DNA of 15,951 nt from Hemicentrotus pulcherrimus (Eukaryota > Echinodermata > Echinoidea > Camarodonta > Strongylocentrotidae). Made by a program: the position numbers and the translations under genes. The stretch lies in assembly GCA_003118195.1 (NCBI GenBank), contig BEXV01000428.1:6883-22833 (forward strand), read 5' to 3'. The notes under the pieces were generated by a model. The model ran no database searches. It was not told the origin of the DNA and saw nothing but the letters and a program-made list of their open reading frames with translations. This document shows, one piece after another, positions 8,711 through 15,951 of the stretch; the stretch's first letter is position 1; the number at the start of each line of letters is the position of its first letter.

Positions 8711-8754
8711 GACGAGACCGAGACGAGACCGAGACGAGGCCGAGACGAGACCGA
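8711..8754 (+). repeat. 11-bp minisatellite, 4 units
   Basis: GACGAGACCGA repeats four times head to tail (8711, 8722, 8733, 8744). Only the third unit differs, by one base (GACGAGGCCGA). The unit is much richer in GC and CpG than the surroundings. A minus-strand open frame (8621-8836) spans it, and part of that frame simply reads the repeat, so I do not call it a gene. Confidence 0.95.
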
Positions 8755-8859
8755 ACAATAATATCACATTATCGCTAATGGCAAAATAGCACGATCGGTT
8801 TGGAATCGGTTTGACGGTGTGACTGAGGTATTGCACTCGGGTGACTCAATGACACTCTC

Positions 8860-9190
8860 CAAATTGCCGGATTATATAATTGATATGATTTGAAAGAAAG
8901 CACGCTGAAAGAGCGAGTCGCAGAGACCGATTTGAAACTTGAGAGCAATGTTTTTCAATCGTAAACACCCGTGCATTTTCCCTTAGAGCCTGCACTTATC
9001 GGGTACCTTCAAAATAGATACTTATCTATTTGTGCTGAAAGATGATATGAATTTAGGCTAAATGTGAGATTGGCATTTGTGATTAAATAACAAACAAGTG
9101 ACAATTAAATGCATTTAATCTTAATGTGACGACAGATCAATATGTTTTGAAATGACATTGCCTCGTATTTTCCAGAGGGATGATGAACTC
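8860..9190. other. AT-rich sequence with a 16-bp palindrome
   Basis: ATTAAATGCATTTAAT at 9104-9119 is a perfect palindrome, and GATTAAAT at 9081-9088 is a further match to its right arm. Homeodomain (POU-like ATGCA/TTAAT) binding is conceivable but unsupported by context. No gene is visible. Confidence 0.55.
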
Positions 9191-9195
9191 CACAC

Positions 9196-9210
9196 CAGGG
9201 GCGCCACTAG
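9196..9210. mobile_element. Possible transposon end, CAGGGGCGCCACTAG
   Basis: CAGGGGCGCCACTAG, followed at about 9229 by GGGGGGACCAAAC, resembles the terminal sequence of small non-autonomous elements in marine invertebrates as I remember them. I find no matching inverted end within several hundred bases and no flanking duplication, so this would be a solo or truncated terminus. Confidence 0.2.
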
Positions 9211-10024
9211 CCCATTTATGAAGTTACGGGGGGACCAAACTTATAACAAGTTTACTGACTGTTTGCAAACGATTAACAAGAAACAACAATAACAACAATG
9301 ACAGGAACAACAAAGGATTTGTTTTCATTTGTCGACAAAACATGCGGCAACACGATCGCAGTCATTTTCGAAATATCAACCCAAGGACAATTTATATACC
9401 CTATTATTATGTCCCATCAAAATCATGTTCGTTATACGTCATTGCAATGTTCGCACAGTTTGATATGTGACACACAGGGCTATTGATATTGCCTTAGGCT
9501 GATTTTTCGAGAGTTGTTGCGATCATGTTCGGGTACATTTTTTCGCCACATAGGAGCTGAAGTTTCATGCTCGAATATCAACTATTCTGTTTCTGACATT
9601 TGCGAAGCTAACAAAGCAAGGGATGAAAAATTGATACTTCATCAATTTTTGACAGTGACATTATTTTATCGTATTATCGTCATAGAATATACAAAAAAAT
9701 ATTCAAGAAAGGATGTAATGTACGTCATGACGCGTAAAAATCTTCAGTTGCATATTTAGTGACGAAGGATAGAAGAAAAAATGACCCCCGACGTGGATAT
9801 CTGCAAAATTGCGAGATACTGAGATAAAGGAACAATGAAAACTCTGCAGGAATGAATGATATCTTAGCTTTATTAACGCTCTCTCCCTACCCCAGTTATC
9901 ATATTATACCAATAGTTATTGAAATGATACATTTCCTCTGCCCTTGAAATTTAATGAATCGCTTTGCAGCAGCCCTGAAAATCAAATCATTTTTTGCTTC
10001 TTAACTTAGTGGTGAAACGATTCG
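9211..10024. other. AT-rich sequence, short AAC repeat, no gene
   Basis: An imperfect AAC/AACAA repeat occupies about 9278-9312. Two short plus frames follow, at 9298-9486 (ATG start) and 9514-9759. Neither has a recognisable motif, signal peptide or splice context. Confidence 0.45.
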
Positions 10025-10038
10025 GTTGCCATGGCAAC
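10025..10038. promoter_or_regulatory. Perfect X-box palindrome (RFX-family site)
   Basis: GTTGCCATGGCAAC is a perfect 14-base palindrome and matches the consensus bound by dimeric RFX transcription factors (GTnrCC followed by rGynAC). In animals such X-boxes are typical of promoters of ciliary genes. A TATAAAG lies about 55 bases downstream (10091-10097), which would be promoter-like, but no coding exon is recognised within the next kilobase on either strand. The match is exact. Its use as a regulatory element here is inference. Confidence 0.5.
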
Positions 10039-10740
10039 GTGCTGAGACGTGCCCTGAGCCCAGTTTTCGAGAAGAAAAAATGTATGCGTTATAAAGGGTA
10101 AAAGAAAAAATATTTAAGAATGCAATGAAGTGTTACGGCATCGTCAATATTCTTTTTGGAATTTTTTCGTGCTCGAATAAAACTTGCCTAATTTTTCATT
10201 TTTAATAACGGATTATGAACAAATTATGAATAGATTAATTTCAAATATTTAATTGTCATCTTACGTTTGATCAAACAAAAACCATTCCCTCTGTAAAAAA
10301 AAATATTCACCTTAACCTTAATTTTGATATACCTTAAGCTTAAATATAAGGGAACAAAAGAAAGAAAAAGAACAGTTTTGTTAGCTCGAGTTTTAGTAAT
10401 TTGTTAAGCCGACTGTCTGTCTATAATATTTTGACGAGAAACTCATTGTAAGACGATAACTAGGAGGTTTACATAGTACTTATAAACAAACCACTTCATT
10501 TAGCCAAGGACTTTTATGTCTAAGCTCCTTCATTTAGCAGACATAGTATGAAGAGTTTGAGATGGAGAAGATGCTAGGATTCAAAACCTCTTTAACACAT
10601 GACACAATAAACGGCAGGAAGCCGAGGCCGAGAAATAAAATGATATAGGGATGCATGATGCGCTTCAAACCTTCTAAAGTGCTTACGTTTAGGGTGTTCT
10701 CTTCATTCTTTCATTCGTCCATTTATTCATACGCTAGTAA
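10039..10740. other. AT-rich sequence without recognisable genes
   Basis: Only short frames and homopolymer-rich segments are present. Tetranucleotide-like TCATT/TTCA sequence begins around 10700 and leads into the microsatellite. Confidence 0.5.
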
Positions 10741-10780
10741 TTCATTCATTCATTCATCCATCCATCCATCCATCCATCCA
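10741..10780. repeat. Compound microsatellite (TTCA)4(TCCA)6
   Basis: Four TTCA units (10741-10756) run directly into six TCCA units (10757-10780). Degenerate TTCATTTA units flank both sides out to about 10700 and 10827. A plus frame through it encodes monotonous I/H/S/P residues from the repeat and is not a gene. Confidence 0.95.
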
Positions 10781-10829
10781 TTTATTAATGAATATGCTTC
10801 ATTCCTTCATTTATTCATTTATTCAAATA

Positions 10830-11196
10830 TTGTCTATTTTATAAATTTCTTTAATTCTTTTACCGAAATATTCATGTAGAAAAAGGTAAAAAACTAATAC
10901 TTTCAAAGTTCACATAGTTATTTTGTTTTTTGTTTTTTTGAATTAACCTAAATAAAAGATAAAATAATTCATTGATTTATTGAAAATAAATAACATTTAT
11001 CAACAACCATTCTTGGTTTGTTTCTAGTTTATTTGGATTTTGTTTCGTTTTCCTTTTTTTTAATGTCCTTTTTGTTTTGTCTGCGACGGCTTTTGATTCA
11101 CGTGTGAACACATGTTAACAGTCGCGTGCCGCTCAACTTGCCAACCCGTGTATCCATTCAGCCGACACGCTTACACTAGCTCGTTCTAAACAAACG
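10830..11196. other. T-rich sequence grading into a GC-richer patch
   Basis: 10910-11070 is rich in T runs and TTTG units. From about 11080 the base composition rises, with CACGTG at 11100-11105 inside the small inverted repeat TTCAC-GT-GTGAA. The patch continues into the frame noted below. No promoter or exon can be assigned. Confidence 0.45.
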
Positions 11197-11935
11197 ATGA
11201 CAGGACTTGAAGACCTCTATGCGACTCCACTCCAAATATTTCGGCTGACTCCAGCGGAGAGCACAAGAGGTCAAGAGAAATATTTTCGGCAAGATCATCT
11301 TTCAATTATCCGAACTCGCTCCCTCTTTCTTTCTTCTTATTCCCCCTCTTTATCCTTCCTTTGTTGTCTGCCGTCAACATATTTGACAGGCCTATTTAGG
11401 CGGGAGAACTGTTTACGAAAAGCGTCACGAAATTCTGACAAGTTAAAAGGCCCGGTGTATTTGAGCATTTTGTTTCATATACATCACTGTGAAAGGAGAA
11501 ACCGAATGAATGTGGCGTTTGAAAAATATGTTTTCTAAAGTTAAACTTTGAAAAATATGACGTATGAAGGTGATAATGAAGAAGTAGAGAGGAGATAGAT
11601 AACAAATTTGTAATCGTGATTGTGATGATGATGACGATGATGATTATTATAATGAAGATAATAATCCATGCATTTTCACCGCGATCGTGCCTTATTAGGT
11701 GGGCAGTATTTCAAATACAGCAGACCTCTACACGAATTTAGTTTTCATTGTTATTTCTGGTATATTTACTTTATTCATTACTTCTAATCACATTTGTGAT
11801 CACAATTTCTTAAGAATGGTATGTTCAAATATTACGAAAATTGGTTAAACGGTAGATATAGTTATTTAAGAGATATGAAACATAATATCTACTGTAACAC
11901 GTAATTATATTTAATGTATTTCTTGATAATTTTGT
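11197..11935. other. Unassigned sequence with a 113-codon frame and a short GAT repeat
   Basis: An ATG at 11197 with A at -3 opens 113 codons to 11538, but the product has no recognisable domain and its middle is a pyrimidine-driven S/L/P/F string. An imperfect ATG/GAT repeat lies at about 11624-11645. The rest is AT-rich. I do not call a gene here, although the first 40 codons lie in a locally GC-richer patch. Confidence 0.35.
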
Positions 11936-11955
11936 GGGGAGGGAAGGGAGGGGGG
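11936..11955 (+). other. G-quadruplex motif
   Basis: Runs of 4, 3, 3 and 6 guanines (11936-11939, 11941-11943, 11946-11948, 11950-11955) are separated by loops of 1, 2 and 1 bases. This fits the classic four-tract quadruplex pattern with very short loops. About 30 bases downstream, CCTGGCTCCGCGTCAG (11984-11999) resembles a degenerate version of the GGATCCGCC element end. Confidence 0.7.
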
Positions 11956-12418
11956 TGTTTGAAGTTAACAAAATTGGACGATCCCTGGCTCCGCGTCAGC
12001 CTAAATGTGTGTCAATGACTAAATATCGTATAACGGACTTGAGTATGAACCGTACGTAATCTATATCTTCTGATTCGCCCTAAATATCAAAAGGGGGTGA
12101 AACATTAAACGGTAAACAAGTAAGTGTACTACTTTTGGATTATGAAACCACCAAACACTGAACCAGCCTTGTTATAGAATTTTGGTTAAGTGACCTACTT
12201 TGCTGCACATCAAAGGCAAAAATACGAGCTTTCGTAATGGATTGGGCATAGTTTAAAGAGGCCTTCCAAATACCATATTCTTTAGGAGTTCTATTTCTTT
12301 GAAAATGCAGCGACTTGACCGCGCTTTGCTTATTTGTTATCACATTTAGGAAAATATGGTGCCATTAGCATTTGGTTTTTAGTGAGTTATAAAACAATCG
12401 CGAAGGACCACCCCAACA
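11956..12418. other. Sequence without recognisable genes
   Basis: Apart from the GGCTCCGCG terminus-like sequence at 11984-11999, I see nothing. The minus frame at 12140-12343 has no motif. Confidence 0.45.

Positions 12419-12448
<30 letters not shown>
12419..12448. repeat. (TC)15 microsatellite
   Basis: Fifteen uninterrupted TC dinucleotides, followed by a further 80 bases of pyrimidine-rich sequence to about 12535. Confidence 0.95.
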
Positions 12449-12449
<1 letters not shown>

Positions 12450-12535
12450 CCAATCCCCTCTTTATCTCTTGCAAACACGCTCCCCTCTTCTATATCTCTT
12501 GCTCCCTATTTCTCTCCTTATTGTTCATATTTTCC

Positions 12536-13476
12536 TGAGAAGACTTTATTAGTGCAAAAAGGTTAGCTCAACTTGGAATTTGTTGAAACATATATGATGG
12601 AAATGATTTAGGCCTACCAAGAAAAATCTTACACACGGGAAAGAAAATATAGGACAGATTTATATTTGCAATTTACTGTATACAAAAGTAATGTTTATTC
12701 AAGGTAATGGCTATTTTTGTCTATGAACATAATATGGTAGCATGTGTAGATTATTTAAGCTCTTTACTTGTTTTAAGTTTATGTCCAAGGATCATCTAAA
12801 TGATGAATATTGCTTGAGAATAAGTGTTATGCTTTATATTTTTATAGACGCAATCTCAGGGAAGAAACCCTCAATTTGTCATTGAAACTATCTAGATTTT
12901 TTTTTATTCGTATATTCCAAGTTCTCCGCGCCTCAAACTAAATTCATACTCGACTATTATAAAGAAATACGTTTTTTTTTATTAAACCAATTAATGAATT
13001 TGCAATGAAACTGATTTGATTAGTTTAAATCAAACCATAAAATGACTTGATTAATACGTTAATTTTGGATGTGAATTTGTGGATGAAATTCACTACGAGA
13101 TTTCGACATACTCCTCTAAAAGTCACTTAGTTTCTATATAATCCGACTGCAGTTCATAAGCTCTGATGTCGTCAAGTTACCAAACATGTTACCAAAGTTA
13201 CCAAAATTTTGTAAGACTGTATTTGATTCACTGTTTTTCCTGGCATTATGATTCTTTGACCACTTTTATTTTTTTATAAAAGACAAGCTTATCTTGACTC
13301 ATTACCTAAACAAAATACAAAAGATAATTCAGGCATGTTCAAGGTACTATGTCCCTTTTGCAGCCAATCTCAAATTCTTTAGAACTTTGCAGGAATTATG
13401 AATATGTCTTATCTGTGAAATTTAAACATTAGAAGTGTCCTAATATTCTAATTATGCAAGAAAACCTGTTTACTTG
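12536..13476. other. AT-rich sequence; GTTACCAAA triplet repeat
   Basis: GTTACCAAA occurs three times between 13176 and 13205. TAGGCCTAC lies at 12609-12617 and T-runs at about 12899 and 12972. TATAAAAG at 13275-13282 is isolated. No gene is visible. Confidence 0.5.
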
Positions 13477-13761
13477 CTAGACTTCACTATCAGACACTAT
13501 TGAGTGACTGACTGGCTGTTTTTCTTCTTTTGGTAATAGCATACATAAAATGAGCTGTAAAAGGTACATGAAAATTATTTTGTCTACATCAATAACCCAC
13601 TTCTTGTGATGGCCAAAATAAAACTTATTGAATCTTTGCGCAGCATAAAACGTATGACCATTCGGTACAATTGTCTGAAAATCAAGACTATTACTTTTGG
13701 GCTCTATAGCCCTAAAGTCGATTTGACAACTGACAGTCGTTATTTTCCCACTTGAAGACAT
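13477..13761 (-). CDS. Unrecognised 94-codon open frame, possible first exon
   Basis: On the minus strand an ATG at 13761 (context GAACATGTCT, A at -3) opens 94 codons. Residues 1-62 or so are of mixed, soluble-protein-like composition (including VSCQIDFRAIEP, LDFQTIVPNG and a GHHKKW patch). Residues about 63-78 are hydrophobic (IIFMYLLQLILCMLL) and could be a membrane segment or intron read-through. GTATGC in the TTTTATGTATGC context inside the hydrophobic part is a weak donor candidate. I recognise no family and see no second exon. It stands out because the product is not low-complexity, unlike most other frames here, but a chance frame remains quite possible. Confidence 0.2.
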   Translation of the reverse strand: MSSSGKITTVSCQIDFRAIEPKSNSLDFQTIVPNGHTFYAAQRFNKFYFGHHKKWVIDVDKIIFMYLLQLILCMLLPKEEKQPVSHSIVSDSEV

Positions 13762-14600
13762 GTTCAAGCCCCACCTTTTTTAGCGAAGTTTTAAATTAGA
13801 ATTATCTATCAAATGCTGTTGGAATTTATCCTTTTCATTGTTTGGGCCTGCAAATGGGACATAGTACCTTTAAACTCCCCCCCCCCCCACCCCAGTCGAG
13901 AATCCCCTAGAAAACACTAATATTCGGGCAACCGGCACTTCATAATCCGGGCAGTGAGAATTTGTAATTTAGTATTCTTATCTTAGTATGTAATGTATTT
14001 TGGTGATACAATAGCTTTTCATCATTAAAATCGTCAATTGCTACGTCTATGCTTCTTCATATCATTTTACTCAAACAACTTTACTTGGGATAGACCGGCT
14101 AAAGGTACATACTGATTTTAATGACGTTCAAAAGCACCGCCTTTAACCGTGCCAAGTTCATCTTCCTTTCCTTACCAGGGACCTGATTGATTTGTGTTTC
14201 CCCTGCGTGCTTTTTGCGACCTATATATACTTCGTGATCTGGATATCATAACGACAATCTAGCCGACTTCATCCATCTTTTTCGTTTGATATTTGGAATT
14301 GCAAACGGCAATCCACGTTGAAATGCACCCTTTTACACTGATTGATGCAAGTCGGTACCAAGTTCGCTTCTCGTCGCTCTTTGTTTTTAAAGCTTTATAT
14401 TTTGGGGCAGACGTTTTCAGAGTTGTTCAATTTAACTTTGCGGATTTTGAATTACTGCAAGCGTTGTTCCGCTCTTTAGATTTATCCCTGGAATGGCAGG
14501 AGAAGGCGACGGAAAAGACGAGACGATCCAATCAATGCAAACATAGCCAAGATAACTTTCTTTGCTTTTTGTCGTACTATCTAAGGCACTTTGTGCGATG
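13762..14600. other. Unassigned sequence; C12 run
   Basis: A C12 run (13877-13888) followed by ACCCC marks 13877-13893. The plus frame 14293-14643 (116 codons) begins at a TTG, has its first ATG well inside, overlaps the dispersed repeat and shows no domain. CTATATATAC at 14222 is a weak TATA-like match. No gene is supported. Confidence 0.45.
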
Positions 14601-14826
14601 TTTAAAGATAAAGTTGATTTCTGGTCATGCGATTGCATCGTGAAAGAAACGATGTGGAATCGATCAGGAATAGTTGATCATGTAGCATATAAGTATTGGT
14701 GTGTACTGCAAGGTTCTGGACTCATTAAAATGTTAAAAAATTTGGCCCTGTCTTGGTAAGTAACAAGCACTGTACCCAGCAAGATGTACATGTATATGGG
14801 ACTATATAAACATGTGGCATAAACAT
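14601..14826 (+). repeat. Dispersed repeat, copy B (partner at 1764-1981)
   Basis: This copy is collinear with the copy near the start of the window and in the same orientation. The opening 50 bases are about 84% identical by eye. Intermediate blocks such as TTGGCYC and the closing TATRTGGGACT..ATGTG block also match. An open frame (14562-14759) reads through this copy, but copy A has an in-frame stop after 18 shared codons. Class and true ends are unknown, and no poly-A tail or terminal inverted repeat is evident. Confidence 0.55.
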
Positions 14827-15030
14827 GAGCCCGATTTCTAAGCTGTTTCATGTCATATTTAGAATATGAAGGTATTTGAAGAGCCATGCTTTTCAGGGAA
14901 CATTTTTTCTCTGATGTTCTTCCACACTTGTATAGTAACAATGAAAACGCTAAAACTCATTTTTCACCTCTCCCCATAACTGTTTGTTTTTATTTCCATA
15001 TAAAATCATCACAATATACAAATACATACA

Positions 15031-15087
15031 TGAATGACATTCACGGCGGATAGCCCATTTCAGGCTATCCGCCGTAAATGTCATTCA
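15031..15087 (-). repeat. 25-bp near-perfect inverted repeat (strong hairpin)
   Basis: Arms 15031-15055 and 15063-15087 are complementary at 24 of 25 positions, with a 7-base loop (CATTTCA). The apical part is GGCGGATAGCC/GGCTATCCGCC. The only mismatch is C15042 opposite A15076. In a minus-strand transcript it becomes a G-U wobble, so an RNA from that strand would have an unbroken 25-bp stem. A shorter inverted match, CATGAATG (15029-15036) with CATTCATG (15095-15102), lies at the base. It may be a foldback element, a recent inverted duplication or a small-RNA precursor. Sequence alone does not decide. Confidence 0.9.
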
Positions 15088-15425
15088 GAATGAGCATTCA
15101 TGATCAAATAATAAGGGGATTAATTTTACTAGATATCTTTTAAACTATAGTCCTTAGGTATTCAGAAATGAAAAGCTCAAATTTATAAAGAAATTGAAGG
15201 AATGTTAACCGCCGTCATTATGATATACTCTTTACAAAGTGTTTTACTCACACTCTGAAAAATTCGCTTAATTTTACCTAATTTGGGGCGCATGACTGTT
15301 ATCCAATAATTTCTAACCATTTAACCAGCAATCACGCATGTTCTCTTTTCACTCAAATTACAAGAACTTTTACTCAACTGTTTTAAGTGTGCTGCATACA
15401 AGCAAAGATAAAGACTAACAAACTT
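15088..15425. other. AT-rich sequence without recognisable genes
   Basis: No gene is visible. Short matches (for example AAAGTGTTTTACTCA at 15237 versus AAAGTGTTTTATTCA at 15735) hint that the diverged duplication described downstream may begin here. Confidence 0.4.
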
Positions 15426-15523
15426 ATTATGCTTATTTTCTGATGACTGCAAACATTATTATACTAATTTTGTTGATGACAAGAAAATTGATTATACTGC
15501 TTTTCGGATAAATTTAATGATGG
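15426..15523 (+). repeat. Three 32-33-bp degenerate tandem units
   Basis: Units begin at 15426, 15458 and 15491, each with ATTATRCT. The first two share ATTATRCTWATTTTSTTGATGAC almost completely (one inserted base), while the third has diverged after its first ten or so bases. A fourth ATTATACT occurs at 15786 in the larger duplication. Confidence 0.6.
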
Positions 15524-15630
15524 CGGGATTTGAGGGTCCCTTGGCCGACCCTTTCTTAACATAACAACTCCACGCATACGCTAGTCTTATCCACTCGTTT
15601 CATAATTATTTAAGGGTGAAGTAGGGGTAT
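15491..15630 (+). repeat. Large diverged direct repeat, copy 1
   Basis: TATCCACTCGTTTCATA at 15588-15604 recurs exactly at 15873-15889. The flanks also align: ATTATACT (15491/15786), GGGATTTGAGGG versus GGATATTGTGGG, ATAACAACTCC versus ATAATAGTCC, and TAAGGGTGA (15611/15892). The offset falls from 295 to 281 bases because of small deletions in copy 2. Copy 1 alone contains TATAAAAG (15628-15635) within a G-rich context, a possible but uncertain core promoter. Confidence 0.65.
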
Positions 15631-15785
15631 AAAAGAAGGGGTGGGTTGGGACAGTTATTAGTATCTTGCTTGATGTGACTTTACGATTCCATTTCGGGGG
15701 AAGTTGTCAACAAGCTTTTCAATAATCACTTTCTAAAGTGTTTTATTCATACAAGAAAAGATTAAAACATTAACAGAAAGACACC

Positions 15786-15912
15786 ATTATACTTATCTCT
15801 AGTTCATTTTCAGAGCGTCTGGATATTGTGGGCCCATCACCACCCATCCTAACCATAATAGTCCGCATGAGCTATCCACTCGTTTCATATCTAAGGGTGA
15901 TGTAAGTTGGGA
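15786..15912 (+). repeat. Large diverged direct repeat, copy 2
   Basis: This is collinear with copy 1, with deletions of a few bases at about 15862-15890. It lacks the TATAAAAG that follows copy 1. After it the sequence becomes G-rich to the end of the window. Confidence 0.65.
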
Positions 15913-15950
15913 GGGAGCGGATAGAGGGGAGGGGACGGAGGGGGGGGGGG
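15909..15950 (+). other. G-rich end with quadruplex potential
   Basis: Guanine runs at 15909-15911, 15913-15915, 15926-15929, 15931-15934 and G11 at 15940-15950 give several possible four-tract quadruplexes. The window ends one base after the G11 run, which may reflect an assembly break. Confidence 0.65.
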
Positions 15951-15951
15951 C

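Noticed and set aside
8621..8836. 71-codon minus-strand frame
   Set aside because: It runs through the 11-bp minisatellite, begins at a non-ATG or weak start and has no domain. The S/R-rich stretch is just the repeat read in one frame.
10655..10879. 74-codon plus-strand frame
   Set aside because: The core is the TTCA/TCCA microsatellite translated into I/H/S/P residues.
11097..11121. Nuclear-receptor or T-box palindrome around TTCACGTGTGAACACATGTT
   Set aside because: Half-site spacing and sequence do not fit a full receptor or Brachyury site. Only a generic CACGTG E-box remains.
11197..11538. 113-codon frame starting at a reasonable ATG
   Set aside because: No recognisable domain, a pyrimidine-driven middle part and no convincing donor. 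It was kept only as a note in the region entry.
12564..12576. TAGCTCAACTTGG (and TAGCTCAACAGA near 5388) as a tRNA A box
   Set aside because: There is no B box (GGTTCGANNCC-like) at suitable spacing and no cloverleaf arms, so neither a tRNA nor a tRNA-derived SINE head can be supported.
14293..14643. 116-codon plus-strand frame
   Set aside because: It starts at TTG, not ATG, has no domain, is overlapped by other frames on both strands, and its last part lies in the dispersed repeat, where the other copy is interrupted by a stop.
1..15951. CRISPR array, phage, operon or other prokaryotic defence system
   Set aside because: There is no regularly spaced repeat-spacer pattern, no long frames, no ribosome binding sites and no gene clustering. 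The microsatellite content and decayed transposons fit an animal genome instead.

Overview
The window looks like non-coding (intergenic or intronic) DNA from an animal nuclear genome. It is AT-rich on both strands. It carries many microsatellites and long polypurine or polypyrimidine stretches, and it has no long open frames, operons, Shine-Dalgarno sites or recognisable bacterial or phage genes. Short inverted-repeat elements ending in GGATCCGCC, the recurring TAGGCCTA-type motif (1028, 6963, 11388, 12609), TC/GA/TCCA microsatellites and homopolymeric G/C runs are all familiar from marine invertebrates. An echinoderm such as a sea urchin is my best guess, but this is an inference from texture, not from a diagnostic gene. 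Two single-base ambiguities (5797 and 8381) each end a G or C run, and the window stops just after a G11 run, which suggests a draft assembly.

Layout. 1-3200 is mostly unique AT-rich sequence with a small perfect hairpin (440-463), a polypyrimidine to poly-G switch (1426-1495), and one copy of a diverged dispersed repeat (1764-1981) whose partner lies 12.8 kb away at 14601-14826. 3210-3610 is a roughly 400-base purine-rich strand. 3846-3855 holds a perfect GTCACGTGAC E-box palindrome. 3970-4385 is a degenerate tandem repeat. 4740-4850 (purine) and 4990-5232 (pyrimidine) form a complementary low-complexity pair. 5763-5915 is the best mobile element: a 153-base non-autonomous element with GGCGGATC-type inverted ends and a candidate 6-base target duplication. 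A second, more decayed relative sits at 6506-6630. 8395-8613 contains a weak leucine-rich-repeat-like frame. 8711-8754 is an 11-base minisatellite. A 16-base palindrome lies at 9104-9119 and a textbook RFX X-box palindrome at 10025-10038. 10741-10780 is a compound tetranucleotide microsatellite and 11936-11955 is a clean G-quadruplex motif. 13477-13761 on the minus strand is the most protein-like ATG-started frame, but I do not recognise it. 15031-15087 is a 25-base-pair near-perfect hairpin. 15426-15523 is a three-unit 33-base tandem repeat inside a larger, roughly 285-295-base diverged duplication that runs to the end of the window.

No gene is called with confidence, and no set of genes that could work together is visible. 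I found no convincing undescribed multi-gene system. The observations most worth a second look are the strong hairpin, the X-box palindrome, the small transposon pair and the dispersed repeat pair.
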